Assembly: GCA_965644295.1 (NCBI GenBank)
Contig: CBFFRP010000169.1
Location: forward strand, 186,001-250,000
From: Paraphysomonas bandaiensis
Taxonomy: Eukaryota > Chrysophyceae
Direction of reading: 5' to 3'
DNA: 64,000 bases
Below, piece by piece: positions 55,727 to 64,000 of this stretch (position 1 is the stretch's first letter; each line of letters opens with the position of its first letter). A model generated the notes under the pieces. It saw only the letters and a program-made list of their open reading frames with translations. It was not told where the DNA came from and did no database searches. A program made the translations under genes and the position numbers.

Positions 55727-57014
55727 ATGTTAGCCTATCGAGTGTTTGTATTATGTTACGCTCTATGGATCTCTGTATGCTCCTCCAGCACCCTTCCCTC
55801 TAATCTGATAGTGGGATATGCCGGATGGGGAGAGTGCGATGAGAAGATCGTCAAAGCAGCTCAAGATGGAGTTAATGTCGTCATATGGTTTGCTATCAAT
55901 CTATTGGCGGATGAGGAGACTGGTGTGTGTGTTATGGATGCCTGTATACGTACATACACATACATATACACATATGCCTGTATATATACACATATACACG
56001 CCTGTTCAGTATACATACACACGCCTGTTGTGTATATATATGCATTTACGTCGTATGCGTAATACAGTGCGGTATATCACTTTGTCTATAGGCGCGCCTG
56101 TTATCACCGGAGGCCCAGATTTATCATGTGTAGCTGATGTAAAACGTCGAATCGCATCGTTGGACCTTCCAACTACGCATCTTATATCTATAGGGGGGTG
56201 GGATGCGCCTCATCCGAATACTTCCAACACCCCCGAAGCCATCTATGAAAATTGGGTGGAGTGGAATAACGGTTTATTTGACGGTTTTGACTGGGATATT
56301 GAGGGAGACGATGATCTGTCTAGTCCCAGTAATGTTATTACACTGGACTGCCTGAATCTCATGGGGCGTATGTCTCAACTGGGTAAAAAAGACGGTTATA
56401 TTGTATCTATGGCTCCTCCTGAGAGCTACTTGGACCCAACTACAGGTCATTTTGACCGACTGCTGACTCATAATTATCCAGAGTGGGAAGAGTTAGAACC
56501 AAACTTTCACTACCACAGCAGGAACTCGTATGCATATGTGCTTCACTACTACGGCTCAACTCCATCTGCTGATGGAGAGTTGCAAACCTTTGATTTTGTA
56601 TCTATTCAGTTGTATGAAACTTACGCACATGCCTTATACAACATATCTATTTTGCATTCTCCAGCTGTGGAATATCTAACAAAGTACATCCCCAGCGTAA
56701 TTAGCGGATGGGAAGTTAATTTTATGCCTATTGCCTCACCTGCAATCGTAACCGTTCCGCCACCGCAACTTGTTATAGGTCTTGCAAACGGCTGGGCTAA
56801 CACCTCCAAAACGGTTTTGATCTGGCCCGAGGAGGCCGGCAAGGCTTACAATTTGTTGGGTAAACTGGGTTTCCAGCCCCGCGGATTTATGTTCTGGGAT
56901 ATTATGGATGAGGGCAAGGTCGTGTCAGGCACAGAGAGGGAGCTGTGGATGGCAGCAGGGCTGAATGAATTTTTGCACACCAGGCCCCCAGCTGGTGAGA
57001 CTGAAAGTCGTTAG
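55727..57014 (+). CDS. Secreted GH18 chitinase-like glycosidase, two exons (372 aa)
   Basis: Exon 1 is 55727-55922, intron 55923-56091 (169 nt, rich in ACATAC), exon 2 56092-57014. Residues 1-22 are a signal peptide (VFVLCYALWISVCSSS). The mature protein begins with NLIVGYAGWG, the first barrel strand; HLISIGGWD matches the S-x-G-G strand; D129-G-F-D132-W-D134-I-E136 is the full DxxDxDxE catalytic motif, with E136 as proton donor. Near the end, GFMFWDIMDEG matches the conserved W strand. Members hydrolyse chitin or similar beta-1,4-N-acetylglucosamine polymers, outside the cell or in food vacuoles. No chitin-binding module is present. Confidence 0.85.
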
Positions 57015-57536
57015 CTCGTCTACCGCACCGTTGGAGAATATATACATTATACATGATGAGCCTATTTGTGACTAGCTAATATACTCTTTCGTCCATCAAG
57101 TATAAATATTGTAATAGGCTCGTGAAGGTGGTTTTTGTGAATGATATACTATTGAATATCATTCTCACAAACTTAGAGTCATGTATAAATCATAAACCAG
57201 TAAAAGATATAGAGTAGCCATGGCCGTGAGGCAGATATAGCCTGTCCAGACTCTATAAGTAATTGTATTGCTCCTATATACCTATCGAATGAAGGTGTTC
57301 CATGATAAAAATTGACATAACTGAACAATACTCTCACTCTATACTGATATTACAAGTTAGAAACATAAAGGAACAAGGAACATATAATTCACTTATGATC
57401 AATATCACTACTAAATCGCCAAATTCATGATACCATATCGCAGCATCAAATGATCCGTCGGGATCAACATTCCAGTTAAGTTTCTAAGAGTTAATAAATC
57501 CAGCTAAGTAACAAACTAATATATAAGTTAGTGTAC
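57015..57536. other. Intergenic, no gene seen
   Basis: A 15-16-bp-stem hairpin near 57,131-57,171 (TTTGTGAATGATAT with ATATCATTCTCACAAA) lies 3' of the GH18 gene. Nothing else recognised. Confidence 0.45.
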
Positions 57537-60500
57537 TATTTGATATGTAAAATGGCTTCGTAGAACCCCTAGCTAATAGGAAGCATAAGGATGCATTTGA
57601 TATGTAAAATGGCTTCGTAGAACCCCTAGCTAATAGGAAGCATAAGGATGCAATTGACCATTCATTGATATAGCACTGAGCAAAAACCCACCATTCATGT
57701 TATATTAATGGCAGGTGAGTAATAGTGCAGGAAACATTAAAACGACAATGAATACAATAAAAGATACAGCATGCATTTTGTACCTTCCATAATAGCAATG
57801 GCTCCGTGTGCTCATGCACAAAAACACTGGAATCTACCAAACAATCTAATAAACAAGTTACTATATTTATCGAACCACGTATATATTTGATATGTAAAAT
57901 GGCTTCGTAGAACCCCTAGCTAATAGGAAGCATAAGGATGCAATTGACCATTCATTGATATAGCACTGAGCAAAAACCCACCATTCATGTTATATTAATG
58001 GCAGGTGAGTAATAGTGCAGGAAACATTAAAACGACAATGAATACAATAAAAGATACAGCATGCATTTTGTACCTTCCATAATAGCAATGGCTCCGTGTG
58101 CTCATGCACAAAAACACTGGAATCTACCAAACAATCTAATAAACAAGTTACTATATTTATCGAACCACGTATATATTTGATATGTAAAATGGCTTTGTAG
58201 AACCCCTAGCTAATAGGAAGCATAAGGATGCAATTGACCATTCATTGATATAGCACTGAGCAAAAACCCACCATTCATGTTATATTAATGGCAGGTGAGT
58301 AATAGTGCAGGAAACATTAAAACGACAATGAATACAATAAAAGATACAGCATGCATTTTGTACCTTCCATAATAGCAATGGCTCCGTGTGCTCATGCACA
58401 AAAACACTGGAATCTACCAAACAATCTAATAAACAAGTTACTATATTTATCGAACCACGTATATATTTGATATGTAAAATGGCTTCGTAGAACCCCTAGC
58501 TAATAGGAAGCATAAGGATGCAATTGACCATTCATTGATATAGCACTGAGCAAAAACCCACCATTCATGTTATATTAATGGCAGGTGAGTAATAGTGCAG
58601 GAAACATTAAAACGACAATGAATACAATAAAAGATACAGCATGCATTTTGTACCTTCCATAATAGCAATGGCTCCGTGTGCTCATGCACAAAAACACTGG
58701 AATCTACCAAACAATCTAATAAACAAGTTACTATATTTATCGAACCACGTATATATTTGATATGTAAAATGGCTTCGTAGAACCCCTAGCTAATAGGAAG
58801 CATAAGGATGCAATTGACCATTCATTGATATAGCACTGAGCAAAAACCCACCATTCATGTTATATTAATGGCAGGTGAGTAATAGTGCAGGAAACATTAA
58901 AACGACAATGAATACAATAAAAGATACAGCATGCATTTTGTACCTTCCATAATAGCAATGGCTCCGTGTGCTCATGCACAAAAACACTGGAATCTACCAA
59001 ACAATCTAATAAACAAGTTACTATATTTATCGAACCACGTATATATTTGATATGTAAAATGGCTTTGTAGAACCCCTAGCTAATAGGAAGCATAAGGATG
59101 CAATTGACCATTCATTGATATAGCACTGAGCAAAAACCCACCATTCATGTTATATTAATGGCAGGTGAGTAATAGTGCAGGAAACATTAAAACGACAATG
59201 AATACAATAAAAGATACAGCATGCATTTTGTACCTTCCATAATAGCAATGGCTCCGTGTGCTCATGCACAAAAACACTGGAATCTACCAAACAATCTAAT
59301 AAACAAGTTACTATATTTATCGAACCACGTATATATTTGATATGTAAAATGGCTTCGTAGAACCCCTAGCTAATAGGAAGCATAAGGATGCAATTGACCA
59401 TTCATTGATATAGCACTGAGCAAAAACCCACCATTCATGTTATATTAATGGCAGGTGAGTAATAGTGCAGGAAACATTAAAACGACAATGAATACAATAA
59501 AAGATACAGCATGCATTTTGTACCTTCCATAATAGCAATGGCTCCGTGTGCTCATGCACAAAAACACTGGAATCTACCAAACAATCTAATAAACAAGTTA
59601 CTATATTTATCGAACCACGTATATATTTGATATGTAAAATGGCTTTGTAGAACCCCTAGCTAATAGGAAGCATAAGGATGCAATTGACCATTCATTGATA
59701 TAGCACTGAGCAAAAACCCACCATTCATGTTATATTAATGGCAGGTGAGTAATAGTGCAGGAAACATTAAAACGACAATGAATACAATAAAAGATACAGC
59801 ATGCATTTTGTACCTTCCATAATAGCAATGGCTCCGTGTGCTCATGCACAAAAACACTGGAATCTACCAAACAATCTAATAAACAAGTTACTATATTTAT
59901 CGAACCACGTATATATTTGATATGTAAAATGGCTTCGTAGAACCCCTAGCTAATAGGAAGCATAAGGATGCAATTGACCATTCATTGATATAGCACTGAG
60001 CAAAAACCCACCATTCATGTTATATTAATGGCAGGTGAGTAATAGTGCAGGAAACATTAAAACGACAATGAATACAATAAAAGATACAGCATGCATTTTG
60101 TACCTTCCATAATAGCAATGGCTCCGTGTGCTCATGCACAAAAACACTGGAATCTACCAAACAATCTAATAAACAAGTTACTATATTTATCGAACCACGT
60201 ATATATTTGATATGTAAAATGGCTTCGTAGAACCCCTAGCTAATAGGAAGCATAAGGATGCAATTGACCATTCATTGATATAGCACTGAGCAAAAACCCA
60301 CCATTCATGTTATATTAATGGCAGGTGAGTAATAGTGCAGGAAACATTAAAACGACAATGAATACAATAAAAGATACAGCATGCATTTTGTACCTTCCAT
60401 AATAGCAATGGCTCCGTGTGCTCATGCACAAAAACACTGGAATCTACCAAACAATCTAATAAACAAGTTACTATATTTATCGAACCACGTATATATTTGA

Positions 60501-63500
60501 TATGTAAAATGGCTTCGTAGAACCCCTAGCTAATAGGAAGCATAAGGATGCAATTGACCATTCATTGATATAGCACTGAGCAAAAACCCACCATTCATGT
60601 TATATTAATGGCAGGTGAGTAATAGTGCAGGAAACATTAAAACGACAATGAATACAATAAAAGATACAGCATGCATTTTGTACCTTCCATAATAGCAATG
60701 GCTCCGTGTGCTCATGCACAAAAACACTGGAATCTACCAAACAATCTAATAAACAAGTTACTATATTTATCGAACCACGTATATATTTGATATGTAAAAT
60801 GGCTTCGTAGAACCCCTAGCTAATAGGAAGCATAAGGATGCAATTGACCATTCATTGATATAGCACTGAGCAAAAACCCACCATTCATGTTATATTAATG
60901 GCAGGTGAGTAATAGTGCAGGAAACATTAAAACGACAATGAATACAATAAAACATACAGCATGCATTTTGTACCTTCCATAATAGCAATGGCTCCGTGTG
61001 CTCATGCACAAAAACACTGGAATCTACCAAACAATCTAATAAACAAGTTACTATATTTATCGAACCACGTATATATTTGATATGTAAAATGGCTTCGTAG
61101 AACCCCTAGCTAATAGGAAGCATAAGGATGCAATTGACCATTCATTGATATAGCACTGAGCAAAAACCCACCATTCATGTTATATTAATGGCAGGTGAGT
61201 AATAGTGCAGGAAACATTAAAACGACAATGAATACAATAAAAGATACAGCATGCATTTTGTACCTTCCATAATAGCAATGGCTCCGTGTGCTCATGCACA
61301 AAAACACTGGAATCTACCAAACAATCTAATAAACAAGTTACTATATTTATCGAACCACGTATATATTTGATATGTAAAATGGCTTCGTAGAACCCCTAGC
61401 TAATAGGAAGCATAAGGATGCAATTGACCATTCATTGATATAGCACTGAGCAAAAACCCACCATTCATGTTATATTAATGGCAGGTGAGTAATAGTGCAG
61501 GAAACATTAAAACGACAATGAATACAATAAAAGATACAGCATGCATTTTGTACCTTCCATAATAGCAATGGCTCCGTGTGCTCATGCACAAAAACACTGG
61601 AATCTACCAAACAATCTAATAAACAAGTTACTATATTTATCGAACCACGTATATATTTGATATGTAAAATGGCTTCGTAGAACCCCTAGCTAATAGGAAG
61701 CATAAGGATGCAATTGACCATTCATTGATATAGCACTGAGCAAAAACCCACCATTCATGTTATATTAATGGCAGGTGAGTAATAGTGCAGGAAACATTAA
61801 AACGACAATGAATACAATAAAAGATACAGCATGCATTTTGTACCTTCCATAATAGCAATGGCTCCGTGTGCTCATGCACAAAAACACTGGAATCTACCAA
61901 ACAATCTAATAAACAAGTTACTATATTTATCGAACCACGTATATATTTGATATGTAAAATGGCTTCGTAGAACCCCTAGCTAATAGGAAGCATAAGGATG
62001 CAATTGACCATTCATTGATATAGCACTGAGCAAAAACCCACCATTCATGTTATATTAATGGCAGGTGAGTAATAGTGCAGGAAACATTAAACGACAATGA
62101 ATACAATAAAAGATACAGCATGCATCCACCATTCATGTTATATTAATGGCAGGTGAGTAATAGTGCAGGAAACATTAAAACGACAATGAATACAATAAAA
62201 GATACAGCATGCATTTTGTACCTTCCATAATAGCAATGGCTCCGTGTGCTCATGCACAAAAACACTGGAATCTACCAAACAATCTAATAAACAAGTTACT
62301 ATATTTATCGAACCACGTATATATTTGATATGTAAAATGGCTTCGTAGAACCCCTAGCTAATAGGAAGCATAAGGATGCAATTGACCATTCATTGATATA
62401 GCACTGAGCAAAAACCCACCATTCATGTTATATTAATGGCAGGTGAGTAATAGTGCAGGAAACATTAAAACGACAATGAATACAATAAAAGATACAGCAT
62501 GCATTTTGTACCTTCCATAATAGCAATGGCTCCGTGTGCTCATGCACAAAAACACTGGAATCTACCAAACAATCTAATAAACAAGTTACTATATTTATCG
62601 AACCACGTATATATTTGATATGTAAAATGGCTTCGTAGAACCCCTAGCTAATAGGAAGCATAAGGATGCAATTGACCATTCATTGATATAGCACTGAGCA
62701 AAAACCCACCATTCATGTTATATTAATGGCAGGTGAGTAATAGTGCAGGAAACATTAAAACGACAATGAATACAATAAAAGATACAGCATGCATTTTGTA
62801 CCTTCCATAATAGCAATGGCTCCGTGTGCTCATGCACAAAAACACTGGAATCTACCAAACAATCTAATAAACAAGTTACTATATTTATCGAACCACGTAT
62901 ATATTTGATATGTAAAATGGCTTCGTAGAACCCCTAGCTAATAGGAAGCATAAGGATGCAATTGACCATTCATTGATATAGCACTGAGCAAAAACCCACC
63001 ATTCATGTTATATTAATGGCAGGTGAGTAATAGTGCAGGAAACATTAAAACGACAATGAATACAATAAAAGATACAGCATGCATTTTGTACCTTCCATAA
63101 TAGCAATGGCTCCGTGTGCTCATGCACAAAAACACTGGAATCTACCAAACAATCTAATAAACAAGTTACTATATTTATCGAACCACGTATATATTTGATA
63201 TGTAAAATGGCTTCGTAGAACCCCTAGCTAATAGGAAGCATAAGGATGCAATTGACCATTCATTGATATAGCACTGAGCAAAAACCCACCATTCATGTTA
63301 TATTAATGGCAGGTGAGTAATAGTGCAGGAAACATTAAAACGACAATGAATACAATAAAAGATACAGCATGCATTTTGTACCTTCCATAATAGCAATGGC
63401 TCCGTGTGCTCATGCACAAAAACACTGGAATCTACCAAACAATCTAATAAACAAGTTACTATATTTATCGAACCACGTATATATTTGATATGTAAAATGG

Positions 63501-64000
63501 CTTCGTAGAACCCCTAGCTAATAGGAAGCATAAGGATGCAATTGACCATTCATTGATATAGCACTGAGCAAAAACCCACCATTCATGTTATATTAATGGC
63601 AGGTGAGTAATAGTGCAGGAAACATTAAAACGACAATGAATACAATAAAAGATACAGCATGCATTTTGTACCTTCCATAATAGCAATGGCTCCGTGTGCT
63701 CATGCACAAAAACACTGGAATCTACCAAACAATCTAATAAACAAGTTACTATATTTATCGAACCACGTATATATTTGATATGTAAAATGGCTTCGTAGAA
63801 CCCCTAGCTAATAGGAAGCATAAGGATGCAATTGACCATTCATTGATATAGCACTGAGCAAAAACCCACCATTCATGTTATATTAATGGCAGGTGAGTAA
63901 TAGTGCAGGAAACATTAAAACGACAATGAATACAATAAAAGATACAGCATGCATTTTGTACCTTCCATAATAGCAATGGCTCCGTGTGCTCATGCACAAA
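57537..64000. repeat. 290-bp satellite array, about 22 units, continuing past the window
   Basis: After a 59-bp partial unit, fifteen 290-bp units run from 57,596 to 61,945, then one 378-bp unit (61,946-62,323), five more 290-bp units to 63,773 and a partial one. Units are almost identical. Variants: GGCTTTGTAG instead of GGCTTCGTAG in the units starting 58,176, 59,046 and 59,626; AAACATACAG for AAAGATACAG near 60,951. The 378-bp unit holds an 88-bp internal duplication, CCACCATTCATG to GCATGCAT, and lost one A. No open frame of note. Confidence 0.97.

Noticed and set aside
57537-64000. CRISPR array
   Set aside because: The 290-bp units are contiguous and nearly identical, with no unique spacers; this is eukaryotic satellite DNA.
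1-64000. tRNA and rRNA genes
   Set aside because: I looked for T-arm GTTCGAATC-type boxes and conserved rRNA words and found none convincing; a covariance-model scan would be decisive.

Overview
The window is nuclear DNA from an intron-bearing, probably unicellular eukaryote. It uses the standard genetic code: TAA, TAG and TGA all end conserved proteins here. Introns are GT-AG and mostly 46-140 nt, donors are usually GTAT/GTAA/GTG, and several introns carry a CTAAT-like branch site. I cannot name the species. PLAC8, RhaT-like, TM9SF, MARCH-type RING and Ty1/copia families together suggest a free-living or parasitic protist, possibly near the opisthokonts, but that is only inference.

Positions 1-23,100 are repeat-rich accessory DNA. 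They hold (i) six intact or nearly intact copies and two relics of a multicopy two-exon gene for a ~91-108 aa acidic/coiled-coil/membrane protein; four of these form a nested inverted repeat at 18,980-23,072 centred on a 204-bp palindrome; (ii) a 5'-truncated non-LTR retrotransposon (8,075-9,746) bounded by 1,067-bp direct repeats; (iii) a non-autonomous LTR element with 1,503-bp LTRs (11,013-15,133); (iv) a Ty1/copia relic (~16,080-16,470); and (v) an unrecognised two-exon gene (17,669-18,671). A broken trypsin-like protease follows at 23,335-24,316.

Positions 25,000-57,000 are gene-rich. From 25,177 to 48,919 twelve genes alternate strictly -,+,-,+ as six head-to-head pairs: P-loop GTPase/unknown; PLAC8/PLAC8; RhaT-like transporter/TM9SF; MhpD-like hydratase/U2AF65-like splicing factor; RNA polymerase subunit RPB11/phosphatase-RING fusion; DOT1-like methyltransferase/UDP-glucose pyrophosphorylase. 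Two divergent intergenic gaps hold 0.5-0.8 kb tetranucleotide microsatellites. A cysteine-rich protein (52,617-54,257) and a secreted GH18 chitinase-like enzyme (55,727-57,014) follow, both on the + strand.

Positions 57,537-64,000 are a 290-bp satellite array of about 22 units that runs off the window.

Multi-exon models for TM9SF, UGPase, RPB11, PLAC8, GH18, RhaT, the phosphatase-RING fusion and the small-protein family were built by hand from splice sites and family similarity. All keep frame, but none was tested against transcripts. Strongest points of interest: the small-protein family and its nested palindrome, the phosphatase-RINGv fusion, the run of divergent pairs, the U2AF protein with two RRM1-type domains, and the retroelement with kilobase flanking duplications.
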